DNA of 64,000 nt from Coprococcus_C hominis (GCF_020687505.1 NZ_JAJEQT010000005.1); one strand, 5' to 3'; positions 25,520-34,381 are shown, counted from the stretch's first letter. Notes: a model not told the origin generated them from the sequence alone. Program-made: numbers and translations.

Positions 25520-26563
25520 CTATATAATCTCATCTTTCTGCTTTGGCAGCTCTATAACAAATCTGCATCCACCATATTCACGGTTTTCTGCTTTGATTGT
25601 TCCTCCGGCACTATCTACAATCCGTTTTACAAGTGCAAGACCTAGGCCATTTCCTTCTGCTTTATGAGATCCATCTACCTGATAGAACTTGTCAAATATT
25701 CTGGATTTTACATCATCCTCTATTCCTGGTCCTTCATCTTCCAGAATGAACTTAACAGAATCCTGTTCTTGTTTCAGAAACATCGCAATTGTCCCCTTTG
25801 AAGGGCTGAACTTAATCGCATTATCCAAAAGATTTATCCAGATATGCATAAAAAGTCCTTCATTCCCAGTATATTTAACTTCCTCCAATTCTACCTGAAA
25901 ACCAATTTCTTTTTCTGTCCATTTTGTTTCCAATGAAAGAAATGCCTGGCGGATCTGTTCATCCAGACGATATTCTGTTTTTTTCATTGGTATATTCTGA
26001 TTCTCTAACTTGGATAACAGCAAAATATTACCAACCAATCCGGAAAGTCTTTGGGTGTTAAATAAGATTTTTTCTACATATTCCTCTTGATCCGGAGACA
26101 GTTCTTCTCCCTGAAGCAGCATTGTATATCCTTCAATGGCATTAATCGGGGTCTTAAACTCATGAGAAACATTAGATACAAAATCCATTTGCAGCACCTC
26201 TGTTGCACGAAGTTCTTTTGTCATAACGTTAAAACTTTGATAAGATTCTCCAACTTCTGCTATACGGCTGTTCGTTTCCAAATGCTGTTCAAAATCTCCC
26301 TGAGAAACTTCCTTCATTGCTTTACTAAGTCTGGTAATTGGTTCCAGTAACTTTGCATTGATAAAGGAAGTAATCAGCCCTGCAATCAATGTATTGAAAA
26401 TCAAAAGCCAGCCAAGCACAGGTATGCTGCCCGGCAGATTAAAAAAATGATTCAAAAAAGCAAATAATAAAGCAGATATGACTGTTGAAAATACAAGTGC
26501 CAGCCAGATTGCACCAGTCAGACAGGATCGGATCCGCAATCCTTTTTTTTTCTTTTGTTCCAT
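25520..26563 (-). CDS. Two-component sensor histidine kinase
   Basis: A 347-residue membrane kinase. Two helices (residues ~13-37 and ~48-68) enclose only about ten residues outside the membrane, so it probably senses something within or at the membrane. A HAMP domain (~70-120), a HisKA domain with the phospho-acceptor His134 (VSNVSHEFKTP) and an ATPase domain with N-box NLLDNAIKFSP, DEGPGI and GNGLGLALVKR follow. It starts in a TAATG overlap with the response regulator stop. The very short sensor loop resembles intramembrane-sensing kinases that answer to envelope-active compounds in Firmicutes (inference). Confidence 0.93.
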   Translation of the reverse strand: MEQKKKKGLRIRSCLTGAIWLALVFSTVISALLFAFLNHFFNLPGSIPVLGWLLIFNTLIAGLITSFINAKLLEPITRLSKAMKEVSQGDFEQHLETNSRIAEVGESYQSFNVMTKELRATEVLQMDFVSNVSHEFKTPINAIEGYTMLLQGEELSPDQEEYVEKILFNTQRLSGLVGNILLLSKLENQNIPMKKTEYRLDEQIRQAFLSLETKWTEKEIGFQVELEEVKYTGNEGLFMHIWINLLDNAIKFSPSKGTIAMFLKQEQDSVKFILEDEGPGIEDDVKSRIFDKFYQVDGSHKAEGNGLGLALVKRIVDSAGGTIKAENREYGGCRFVIELPKQKDEII

Positions 26564-27234
26564 TATTTTTTCACCACCTTGTATCCAATTCCACGCATTG
26601 TTACGATTTCAAAATCCGGGTTATCTTTAAAACGCTCTCTGAGTCTTCCTATATGTACCTCTATTGTATGTGGGTCTGCCTCCGTCTCGTATCCCCATAC
26701 TTCATCCATCAACTGTTGTTTTGTAAACGTTCTGCCTGGCGAAGCTGCAAGCTTATATAAAAGCAGGAATTGTTTTTTAGGTAAAACAAGACTTTCCTTA
26801 TCAGTTGTAACCGTCATTGCATCATAATCAAACTCTGTTGAACCGATCACAATTTTGTGTTCATTCAATATCTGTGCACGGCGAAGCAGTGCTCCGACTC
26901 TTAAAACCATTTCATTCACATTTACCGGTTTTACCATATAATCATCACTTCCCGAAAAAAATCCCTGACGCATATCATCAAAGGAACCTTTCGCAGTGAT
27001 CATAAGTACCGGTATCTGATATCCTGCTGAACGAAGTTCTGACACCAGTTCATAGCCATCCATAACCGGCATCATAATATCAGAAATGATCAGATCAATA
27101 TATTCCTTATCCAATACTTCTAAAGCCTGTGCTCCATCCGATGCACTTTTGACTTGATATCCATTCTTCTCAAGCACTTTTTGGAATAGCTGGCTTAATT
27201 CTTTATCATCTTCTACAATCAATATTTGAAACAC
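26563..27234 (-). CDS. OmpR-family response regulator
   Basis: A 223-residue two-domain regulator. The receiver domain has the acidic pocket VEDD, phospho-acceptor Asp52 (IISDIMMPVMDG) and the conserved Lys of TAKGS. The C-terminal winged-helix DNA-binding domain carries KKQFLLLYKLAASPGRTFTK, EVWGYETEADPHTIEVHIGR and MRGIGYKV. I choose the GTG at 27234, nine bases after AAGGAGG; the longer frame from 27273 runs into the upstream gene. The matching sensor kinase follows with overlapping stop and start. The 11-bp-spaced TTGAG repeats at 28738-28756 and 30762-30780 are plausible binding sites. Confidence 0.93.
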   Translation of the reverse strand: MFQILIVEDDKELSQLFQKVLEKNGYQVKSASDGAQALEVLDKEYIDLIISDIMMPVMDGYELVSELRSAGYQIPVLMITAKGSFDDMRQGFFSGSDDYMVKPVNVNEMVLRVGALLRRAQILNEHKIVIGSTEFDYDAMTVTTDKESLVLPKKQFLLLYKLAASPGRTFTKQQLMDEVWGYETEADPHTIEVHIGRLRERFKDNPDFEIVTMRGIGYKVVKK

Positions 27235-27251
27235 GTTTTCCTTCCTCCTTA

Positions 27252-28685
27252 TTAAAACAGATACCTTGCCCATCCAAGCAGATGCTGTACCAAAAATATT
27301 TTTCCCTGACGTTTCTTTGTTAATTCGATTGGCTCTACATGATATGGATCATTATAAGTTCCCCCTTCTAATATCTGGCGGGACACTTTTTCATATTCCA
27401 TCATGCCCTCTTCCAACTGTTTATTAATATCTTTGCTTCGTATTACAAGCATCAGTTCCGTATCCAGATATGCACTTCTCATGTCCATATTAAAGGAACC
27501 GATTACAGACAGATCATCGTCAATCAGAATACTTTTTCCGTGGTATGAATAACCGCCTTCATATTCCCAGATATTAATTCCTGTACTTAAGATTCTATTT
27601 CTGTTTTTAGCATAATCAGCAGACCCAAATGGATTCCCATTATTCGCAACTGAATTTGTCATGATAGAAAAATCTGAAACGTTCTCTGCAATCTCCTCCC
27701 ATGTATTATACATCATATCATTACAGATAATATATGGCGTGTGGATCTTTACACGATTTTTTGCATTTTTCATCAATTCTCCCAACTGATACCACACTAC
27801 TGGTTCTTTGGAACCTGTGTGAATAGGATTTGACACTAATGTAATCTTTTCTGTCTCAAAAGTTTCGTTCGTATAATCGGTCTCGCAGATTCTTTCCTTA
27901 TTCTCTTCAAAATATTTCTGATAGCTGTTCTGCAGCTCTAAAACTGCGTTCTTTACAGATTTTCTATTTGCCAGTTTTTTATTGTTATGAAAATAACCAC
28001 TGTCTTCCTGATTCCATATGGTTTCAAAATACTCTGACAACTGGTTAACTGAATTTTCTTTCTCAGGTTCATCGCAAACCACTAACACGTCTCTGTCATA
28101 GTTCTTATGTCCCGGAAAATCACCCAGGAAATAATTGTGTGTATTTCTTCCCCCAAGAATATATCTCTTTCCATCTGCAATCAAATATTTATCATGCATT
28201 CTACCCATCATTTCCCACGGGTTCAACGGATTGGCCTTATTATACAGTTTAATTTCAACATTCTCATGGGAAGATAATCCATAGAAATACGGATTTCCTT
28301 CCATATCAATCCAGCTCTCCATTCCATCTACTAACAGACGAATATGTACACCTCTGTCTGCCGCATCATGCAGTGCTCCTAAAATCAATTTTCCACTTTC
28401 ATTGGATTGAAATGCAAAAGTAGAAAGAATAATTTCCTTTTTTGCATTCTTGATCAAACGCACTCTTTGTAAAAGCGCTTCTGGATTCTTTTCTATGATT
28501 ACTGCCCGTTCTGTATTTTCACTGCATTCGTTCCATGACCCATTTTTTGTTTCTTTTTTGGTTGTATTGGACACTTCCGGCTGCTTTTTATATGCAACGC
28601 AGATTCCGAGCAATTCATAAAAAGCCACACATAAAAAAATTGCCAGTATAACAAGAAGGATTTTACATATTTTATGCTTTATCAT
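27252..28685 (-). CDS. Phospholipase D / ClsC-like phosphatidyltransferase
   Basis: A 477-residue protein with an N-terminal membrane anchor (residues ~8-30) and two PLD domains. The first HKD motif is HDKYLIADGKRYILGGRN (residues ~163-180) and the second HGKSILIDDDLSVIGSFN (~390-410). Both catalytic His/Lys pairs are intact. Two-HKD proteins of this layout include cardiolipin synthases of the ClsC type and phospholipases D. Next to a two-component system and a CDP-alcohol phosphatidyltransferase, a role in phospholipid remodelling is likely. It is the first gene of its operon, with a promoter-proximal motif at 28720-28756. Confidence 0.85.
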   Translation of the reverse strand: MIKHKICKILLVILAIFLCVAFYELLGICVAYKKQPEVSNTTKKETKNGSWNECSENTERAVIIEKNPEALLQRVRLIKNAKKEIILSTFAFQSNESGKLILGALHDAADRGVHIRLLVDGMESWIDMEGNPYFYGLSSHENVEIKLYNKANPLNPWEMMGRMHDKYLIADGKRYILGGRNTHNYFLGDFPGHKNYDRDVLVVCDEPEKENSVNQLSEYFETIWNQEDSGYFHNNKKLANRKSVKNAVLELQNSYQKYFEENKERICETDYTNETFETEKITLVSNPIHTGSKEPVVWYQLGELMKNAKNRVKIHTPYIICNDMMYNTWEEIAENVSDFSIMTNSVANNGNPFGSADYAKNRNRILSTGINIWEYEGGYSYHGKSILIDDDLSVIGSFNMDMRSAYLDTELMLVIRSKDINKQLEEGMMEYEKVSRQILEGGTYNDPYHVEPIELTKKRQGKIFLVQHLLGWARYLF

Positions 28686-28719
28686 TGTACATCACCTGAT
28701 TCCTTTTTATTTCATACTT

Positions 28720-28756
28720 ATACAATACAAAGTCAATCTCAATTTAACCTCAACAA
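28720..28756 (-). promoter_or_regulatory. Shared promoter/operator motif, copy A
   Basis: On the minus strand TTGTTGAGGTTAAATTGAG, then seven variable bases, then TTGTATTGTAT, just upstream of the ClsC-like gene. The same blocks with the same gap occur at 30744-30780 before citrate synthase. The first block contains TTGAG twice, 11 bases apart, the spacing of OmpR-family half sites. The second block could serve as the -10 region (TATTGT). Confidence 0.65.
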
Positions 28757-28773
28757 AATTTATTTTTCATAAA

Positions 28774-28817
28774 AAAATATGACCGGCTTCTTTTTAAAGA
28801 AACAGCCATATTTTTAT
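28774..28817 (-). terminator. Terminator after the citrate synthase-marR operon
   Basis: On the minus strand AATATG...TTCTTT pairs imperfectly with AAAGAA...CATATT, followed by a run of seven Ts. It lies about 45 bases after the marR stop. Confidence 0.6.
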
Positions 28818-28860
28818 TCTAATATATGAAGGAGCTTTTCTTACTCCGTTGTATTAATCA

Positions 28861-29286
28861 CTATTTTATTTCTTCCATAAGCTGTCGGATTTTTCTCAAT
28901 GTACGCCGTGTAACTGCCAGGTCATCTTCTTGTATATTCGATATGATTTTTTCATAAGCTTCTATCATTTTTTCTTTCTGACAATTACTTAATTCAATTG
29001 CCTTGTTCGTCAAAACAAGGTATGTTCTTTCTTTTTTTTCATCTAATTTCCAGATAATATATCCTTTATTTTCAAGACTTTTTACCATCTTAGATGTTTC
29101 TGGAATCGATAATTTCATGTATTCTGCCACTTCTGAAAGATATACTCCTTCATGACAGTCTGATTTTTCAACACATTCCTTTATACTATAAAGGAACAAA
29201 TAATCTGTTCTTTCAACAAATTCAAATATGCTTTCAACATTGATGCTCTTTAAAAAAAACTCCTCTGCACTGGTTCCTGCTCCCAT
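28861..29286 (-). CDS. MarR-family transcriptional regulator
   Basis: A 141-residue winged-helix protein with the MarR layout: an N-terminal helix, then YLSEVAEYMKLSIPETSKMV (recognition region), the wing IIWKLDEKKERTYLVLT and a C-terminal dimerisation helix. Such proteins respond to small aromatic or lipophilic compounds or stress. It starts two bases after the citrate synthase stop with an AGAGG site, so the two genes are co-transcribed. Its targets are unknown; the promoter of its own operon is the natural candidate. Confidence 0.85.
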   Translation of the reverse strand: MGAGTSAEEFFLKSINVESIFEFVERTDYLFLYSIKECVEKSDCHEGVYLSEVAEYMKLSIPETSKMVKSLENKGYIIWKLDEKKERTYLVLTNKAIELSNCQKEKMIEAYEKIISNIQEDDLAVTRRTLRKIRQLMEEIK

Positions 29287-29287
29287 A

Positions 29288-30634
29288 TTATCGTTCCTCT
29301 CTTTCTATATATTCTTTTTTGCTGACTAAACTCTTATATGCCGGTCGAATGATCTTATCTGTAGTTATCAATTCTTCCAGGCGATGTGCACTCCAACCAG
29401 CAATTCTTGCTATCGCAAATAATGGCGTGTACAATTCTCTTGGAATATTCAACATGTCATACACAAAACCACTATAGAAATCTATATTAGGACTTACTCC
29501 TTTGAATATCTGACGCTGCTTTGCAATCAACTTAGGTGCAATCTTCTCAATATTGTTATAAAGGGTCATATCTTTCTCACGTCCTTTATCCCTTGCGAGT
29601 TGTTCTACAAAACCTTTGAACACCCTTTCTCTCGGATCTGAAATAGAATATACAGCATGTCCCATTCCATAAATAAGTCCTTTCTGATCAAACGCCTCTT
29701 TCTTCAAAATCTTACTCAGATATGATGCAATTTCCTCTTCGTCTTCATAATCTTTCACATGACTTTTAATATCATCCATCATATTCATTACCATCAGATT
29801 TGCACCGCCATGTTTTTTTCCTTTTAAGGATGACATTGCTGCTGAAATAACAGAATAAGTATCTGAACCTGAAGATGTTACTACCCGTGTAGTGAATGTA
29901 GAATTGTTACCACCACCATGTTCCATATGTAACAATAATGCTATATCCAGTACTCTTGCTTCCAGTTCTGTGAATTTTGTATCTGGTCTTAATAGGCGCA
30001 GGAAATTTTCAGCAATAGATAAATCTTTTTCAGGTCTATGAATATACATACTTTCGTTTTTTTCATAATGACAATAAGCATGGTATGCATATACTGCTAA
30101 CATAGGAAATGCTGCGATCAATTGCATACTCTGCCTTAGCACATTCGGAATTTCAAGACTTTCTTTCTCCTTATCGTAAGAGCCCAATGTAAGAATACTT
30201 CGAGTCATAGAACCCATAATATCTGATGTAGGTGCTTTCATAATGACATCTCTGGTAAAGTTAGTCGGTAGTTCCATACAATCAGATAGTCTTCCCTGAA
30301 ATTCCATTAACTGTGTATCAGTTGGCAATTCTCCGAATAAAAGAAGATATGCTCCTTCTTCAAAGACAAACCTTTTTCCTTTACTTCCTGTTACTAAATC
30401 TTTTATATTATAACCACGATAAGATAACTCGCCATCACATGGACTCTTTACTCCATCACGATATTCAAAAGCTTTTATATCAGAAATATTTGTAAGCCCC
30501 GTCAACACACCTTGGCCTTTTTCATCTCGTAAGCCTCTTTTTACACCATACTCTGAATACAGATTCTTACTAATGCTATCATTTTGTTCACAAAAAATTG
30601 CTTGCTGTTTCATATAATTTTCCAAATTGCTCAT
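29288..30634 (-). CDS. Citrate synthase
   Basis: A 448-residue citrate/methylcitrate synthase, condensing oxaloacetate with an acyl-CoA. Active-site blocks are visible: LLLHMEHGGGNNSTFTTRVV (first catalytic His), LIYGMGHAVYSISDPR (second His) and the NIDFYSGFVY segment with the catalytic Asp. I start at the ATG at 30634, eight bases after AAAGGTG; an ATG six codons upstream overlaps that site. The protein is of the long bacterial type with an extended N-terminus. Aconitase and isocitrate dehydrogenase genes are not adjacent. Instead it is paired with a MarR regulator inside an accessory block. Confidence 0.93.
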   Translation of the reverse strand: MSNLENYMKQQAIFCEQNDSISKNLYSEYGVKRGLRDEKGQGVLTGLTNISDIKAFEYRDGVKSPCDGELSYRGYNIKDLVTGSKGKRFVFEEGAYLLLFGELPTDTQLMEFQGRLSDCMELPTNFTRDVIMKAPTSDIMGSMTRSILTLGSYDKEKESLEIPNVLRQSMQLIAAFPMLAVYAYHAYCHYEKNESMYIHRPEKDLSIAENFLRLLRPDTKFTELEARVLDIALLLHMEHGGGNNSTFTTRVVTSSGSDTYSVISAAMSSLKGKKHGGANLMVMNMMDDIKSHVKDYEDEEEIASYLSKILKKEAFDQKGLIYGMGHAVYSISDPRERVFKGFVEQLARDKGREKDMTLYNNIEKIAPKLIAKQRQIFKGVSPNIDFYSGFVYDMLNIPRELYTPLFAIARIAGWSAHRLEELITTDKIIRPAYKSLVSKKEYIEREER

Positions 30635-30743
30635 TTGAATCGCACCTTTCATTCTGTTACGAACTTACATACTATACTCAGATATTCTTGTTTCCAGAGC
30701 ATTCAGCATTGTCTGTTCTTTTTCTTATTCTTATTCATTAGCA

Positions 30744-30780
30744 ATACAATACAATGGAAAACTCAATTTAACCTCAACAA
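30744..30780 (-). promoter_or_regulatory. Shared promoter/operator motif, copy B
   Basis: The same two blocks as at 28720-28756, with the same 7-base gap, about 110 bases upstream of the citrate synthase start. The identical 19-base and 11-base blocks are flanked by unrelated sequence, which argues for a conserved regulatory site and not a recent duplication of DNA. Confidence 0.65.
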
Positions 30781-30835
30781 GGTTTGTTTTTTCTTCCATG
30801 CAAAATCTTCTTTGTACAACAGACTGTTAGATATA

Positions 30836-30896
30836 GCAAAAACGACCTTTCAAAAACAGTTAACTTCTAAATCAACTGTTTTTTGAAAGGTCGTTT
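30836..30896 (-). terminator. Strong terminator after the BSH-alarmone-Cls operon
   Basis: A 22-bp nearly perfect stem (30840-30861 with 30874-30896, one bulged T) with a 12-base loop starts 11 bases after the cls stop. On the minus strand it is followed by TTTTTGC. The T-run is read in the direction of the cls operon. Confidence 0.85.
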
Positions 30897-30906
30897 CATC
30901 AGATTC

Positions 30907-32466
30907 TTATAGCAATCCAGCAAATAATCTCATAAATAATTGTCCCAGTCGCAAATGTGCACTTCGTCCGGTTTGATATTGGTCTGTCACATCTCGACAT
31001 TCTCCCATCGTTCTTATCAGATCATTTTTTATTTCCACAACTGCCTGACAATCTGCCATAAAACAGCCGTTTTCAAAATGGTGATATAAACTTCGATAAT
31101 CCAGATTAATTGTTCCACAAGTTGCCATACAGTCATCTGCCACACTCATTTTTGCATGACAGAAACCAGGAGTCCACTCATAAACACGAACACCATGTTT
31201 AACTAATCCATGATAAAAAGAACGAGTTATATTATAGATGAATTTTTTATCAGGGATACCAGGTGTGATAATTCTTACGTCTACCCCTCGCTTAGCAGCC
31301 AGACATAACGCATGCGTCATTTCATCTGTTATGATTAGATATGGAGTCATAAACCAACAATATTTTTCAGCTTTATTTATCATACTGATATAAACTTCTT
31401 CTCCTACTTGCTCATTATCCATAGGGCTGTCTGCATAAGGTTGAACAAACCCAGTTTGCTGTGCCGTATAATCATAGTGGAAAAGGTATTTACTAAAATC
31501 AGAATCATTAGCATCCTTATCACTTACTGCATTCCACATTTCCAAAAATGTCACCGTAAGCGACTGAACAGCATCTCCTTCTAAACGAATACCTGTATCT
31601 TTCCACTGTCCATACGGGTGTGTGTAATTAAAATATTCGTTTGCTAGATTATATCCACCTGTAAATCCGACTTTTCCATCAATAACTGTTATTTTTCTAT
31701 GATCACGATTGTTCAAAAACAGATTTAAACCTGGCATAAACGGATTGAATACACGGCAATGAATTCCTATTGCCTCCATCTTTTTTACAAAATCTGTGTT
31801 AATAAAGCCTATAGAACCCATATCATCGTAGAATACTCTAACTTCCACACCTGCTTTTACTCGCTCTTCCAGAACATCTTGAATCTTATGCCATGCTTCA
31901 GCGTCTTCTATCGCATGATATTCCATAAAGATAAACTTCTGTGCTTTCTCCAAATCCTTAAGCTGTGCCTCTAATCCTTTCACTGCTTCATCAAAATACA
32001 CAATATCCGTATTCTGATAGATTGGATACTGCGAATTTCTTTGTATGTAACTTGCTATATTTCCTGCTTTCGGAATTGTTTCTTTTATTCTGCTCAAACA
32101 CTCCTGACTGTCCGGAAGCATTGGTAACAATTTGCTATCAATTTCTGCATATCGCTCACGCATTTTATGCGTGCCACCATTCAAACCAATCAACAAATAC
32201 AGGCCTACACCCATAATTGGGAAAATTAGAATTAAGATGACCCAAGGCATTTTCATAGAGGATGTCTTATTTGATGCGTACAATCCCAAAACCAAGATCC
32301 CACTCAAAATCCTTGTAAATAAATTTATAATTTCTGCATATTCATTCAAGCGTGTTACGATAGCAATAATAAAAATCACTTCCAGAAGAATGCAGATTAT
32401 GGAAAAACACAGCCGTTTTACCCCATTTTTTGTTTTTGCTTTGCCCTCTAAAGTATCTTGTTTCAT
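30907..32466 (-). CDS. cls: Cardiolipin synthase
   Basis: A 519-residue two-HKD cardiolipin synthase that condenses two phosphatidylglycerols. Two or three N-terminal helices (residues ~18-95) form the PLDc_N region. The HKD motifs are HRKITVIDGKVGFTGGYN at ~255-272 and HAKMSVADDCMATCGTINLD at ~432-452. Length and order match Firmicutes Cls. It is the last gene of the operon with bile salt hydrolase and the alarmone synthetase, 35 bases after the latter, and has a strong terminator. Confidence 0.93.
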   Translation of the reverse strand: MKQDTLEGKAKTKNGVKRLCFSIICILLEVIFIIAIVTRLNEYAEIINLFTRILSGILVLGLYASNKTSSMKMPWVILILIFPIMGVGLYLLIGLNGGTHKMRERYAEIDSKLLPMLPDSQECLSRIKETIPKAGNIASYIQRNSQYPIYQNTDIVYFDEAVKGLEAQLKDLEKAQKFIFMEYHAIEDAEAWHKIQDVLEERVKAGVEVRVFYDDMGSIGFINTDFVKKMEAIGIHCRVFNPFMPGLNLFLNNRDHRKITVIDGKVGFTGGYNLANEYFNYTHPYGQWKDTGIRLEGDAVQSLTVTFLEMWNAVSDKDANDSDFSKYLFHYDYTAQQTGFVQPYADSPMDNEQVGEEVYISMINKAEKYCWFMTPYLIITDEMTHALCLAAKRGVDVRIITPGIPDKKFIYNITRSFYHGLVKHGVRVYEWTPGFCHAKMSVADDCMATCGTINLDYRSLYHHFENGCFMADCQAVVEIKNDLIRTMGECRDVTDQYQTGRSAHLRLGQLFMRLFAGLL

Positions 32467-32501
32467 ATATATTCCACCCTCCTACTTGCTCAGTTTTCTC
32501 C

Positions 32502-33182
32502 CTAAATTTCGTGGAACATACCAATTTTGTCTTTTATTCTCTGCATTTCATTATCTGCTTCAATGATAGCTCTTGCAGAATGAAGTAATTCTTCACTTAT
32601 CTCATCATAGCCAGGCATTTCTTCAATTCCTTTTTTATAGCGAAGTTGATGTTCCAATGTTGCCCAGAAATCCATACCATTGGTTCGAATCTGTAATTCT
32701 ACACGCATAGGTGTTTTACCCTTAGCAAAAAATACTGGTATTTCAACAATCATATGATAGCTTCGATAACCATTCGATTTTGGATTTTTTATATAATCTT
32801 TTATTTCAATAACTTTAATATCATCCTGTTGGGTAATCAAATCTGATATCATATAAATATCGTCAATAAACGCACAAACTATTCGAACGCCTGCTACATC
32901 ATTGAGATATGTCTGTATATTTTCTGTTGTAAATTCATATCCCATCTTCTGCAGTTTATCGTGAATACTATTGGGCTTCTTAATTCTTGTTTTTATAAAA
33001 GAAATAGGATTTCGATTGTTCTCAACCGAAAATTCATCATCCAAAACCTCAAGTTTAGTTTGTATCTCCCGAATAGCACAACGATACATCATCATTAAAT
33101 TATAAAATTTTGTAGCATTATTTAAAAACTGTAGTGATTCCGGACTGTCCATCCTGATTTTTTTTACTTCATCTTTTGTCAT
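32502..33182 (-). CDS. Small alarmone synthetase, (p)ppGpp (RelQ/RelP type)
   Basis: A 226-residue GTP pyrophosphokinase of the small stand-alone type, with no hydrolase or regulatory domain. Synthetase motifs include ISFIKTRIKKPNSIHDKL, DVAGVRIVCAFIDD, YIKNPKSNGYRSYHMIV and VELQIRTNGMDFWATLEHQL, covering the substrate- and Mg2+-binding regions. It makes the stringent-response alarmone independently of ribosomes. It sits between bile salt hydrolase and cardiolipin synthase, which suggests a link of alarmone signalling with membrane or bile stress (inference). Confidence 0.93.
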   Translation of the reverse strand: MTKDEVKKIRMDSPESLQFLNNATKFYNLMMMYRCAIREIQTKLEVLDDEFSVENNRNPISFIKTRIKKPNSIHDKLQKMGYEFTTENIQTYLNDVAGVRIVCAFIDDIYMISDLITQQDDIKVIEIKDYIKNPKSNGYRSYHMIVEIPVFFAKGKTPMRVELQIRTNGMDFWATLEHQLRYKKGIEEMPGYDEISEELLHSARAIIEADNEMQRIKDKIGMFHEI

Positions 33183-33220
33183 GGAACTTTCCTTTCTACC
33201 TCATCCCTGATTTCAAAACA

Positions 33221-34198
33221 TTATTTATTTTGATAGTTGATTCGTTCTCCTTGAATTACTGGATAACAAATCATTTTATCACTATCCAGATTTTCTACAT
33301 GCATATCTACTGCACTGATCTGATGGTTTTCATAAGTATTGTAATAATAAATACCTTTTGTAACATTACAACACGACGTATACAATGTGATTTCATATTT
33401 TCCATCCGCTACTTCGCAACATCCTCGTTGCTGATCCACAGATCCGAGAATGTGGAAGAATTGGCTAACGCTTTCTTCCTCTGATTCACCTGAAATTGCA
33501 TTTACCTTTGTAAAAGCTACACGTACAAAACGTGAGGAAGATGAGAGATCTCCCGGAAGACCTAATCCTCCCATACCTCTACTATATGCATCAAGAGTCA
33601 AAGTTTCGCTGAAAGTATTTCTGGGCTGTTTAGGAGATAAATACATATAATTATTTAGTTGAAACATCTGCTGTGGAAATGGCGGATTATTCGTAAGCAC
33701 TCCTACTGGATTGTCATAAATATGCAAACCATCTGCCATAGATTCTACCGTAATTGACTCATTCTCATCAGAAATGATCCAGTGTAATTGTGCTAATGGT
33801 AATTGCTCGCTGAAAGGAGTATTAACAATATTAATTCGTTCAAGAAGCTCGCGAACTTCAACTAAAGAAGAACACTGACTTAAAATCCACGGAATAAATT
33901 CAAACTGTGCAATATTTTCCACATCTGGCTTAATCTCGGCATAAACAGCATTTCCGACAAAATTCAGTCCTGCCATTGCCACTCCTTTTTCATTCATAGC
34001 ATCATAATACAAAGGATAATCCTCTGCAACATGAGCCATTCCAATAATTGCATAATGATTTTTCATATCGCCAACATGGCGAAAATTAAACGCATAATTA
34101 CGTGGTGTAATTACTATCTGCTCACCATAAGAGCATTCATAATCGAGGGTTCGTCCAAAGTAAAAATCTTTTGTTTTATAAGTTGCTGCTGTACACAT
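33221..34198 (-). CDS. bsh: Choloylglycine hydrolase (bile salt hydrolase)
   Basis: A 325-residue Ntn-hydrolase that deconjugates glycine- and taurine-conjugated bile salts. After loss of Met1 the nucleophile Cys2 (MCTAATY) is exposed. The other catalytic residues of Clostridium perfringens CBAH-1 are at matching places: Arg16 and Asp19 (FGRTLDYE), Asn79 (AGLNF), Asn170/171 (GVLTNNP) and Arg223 (SSRFVR). There is no signal peptide, so it is cytoplasmic. The ATG has AGGAGG upstream. It is the first gene of the operon with an alarmone synthetase and cardiolipin synthase. Penicillin V acylases share the fold, but the residue set fits a bile salt hydrolase. Confidence 0.9.
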   Translation of the reverse strand: MCTAATYKTKDFYFGRTLDYECSYGEQIVITPRNYAFNFRHVGDMKNHYAIIGMAHVAEDYPLYYDAMNEKGVAMAGLNFVGNAVYAEIKPDVENIAQFEFIPWILSQCSSLVEVRELLERINIVNTPFSEQLPLAQLHWIISDENESITVESMADGLHIYDNPVGVLTNNPPFPQQMFQLNNYMYLSPKQPRNTFSETLTLDAYSRGMGGLGLPGDLSSSSRFVRVAFTKVNAISGESEEESVSQFFHILGSVDQQRGCCEVADGKYEITLYTSCCNVTKGIYYYNTYENHQISAVDMHVENLDSDKMICYPVIQGERINYQNK

Positions 34199-34281
34199 GA
34201 TCGTTTATCCTCCTAAATAGATTGAAATATGTCAATGAGTTTTTTTCTTATCTAATTTAAAATCCACACTCGACAGCTGCA

Positions 34282-34380
34282 TCACAGAACTCGATGAATT
34301 TGCCTGACAGCGAATTCGATACTCATATAAGAACAACACTTGCCAGACGCCATACGAAAGAAACACTGGGGGAATCCTAA
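34282..34380 (+). pseudogene. 3' fragment of an unrecognised gene
   Basis: A short plus-strand frame ends SEFDTHIRTTLARRHTKE, then TLGES and a TAA at 34378-34380, directly before the IS-derived block. Its upstream part is lost at the island edge. The pattern of an aromatic-rich helix followed by a TTLARRHT stretch is loosely like the end of AbiEii-type nucleotidyltransferases, but I do not claim that identity. Confidence 0.25.
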
Positions 34381-34381
34381 C

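Noticed and set aside
34230..34235. Sigma-A promoter (TTGACA) upstream of bsh
   Set aside because: The -35-like word is present but no -10 occurs at acceptable spacing before the start codon.
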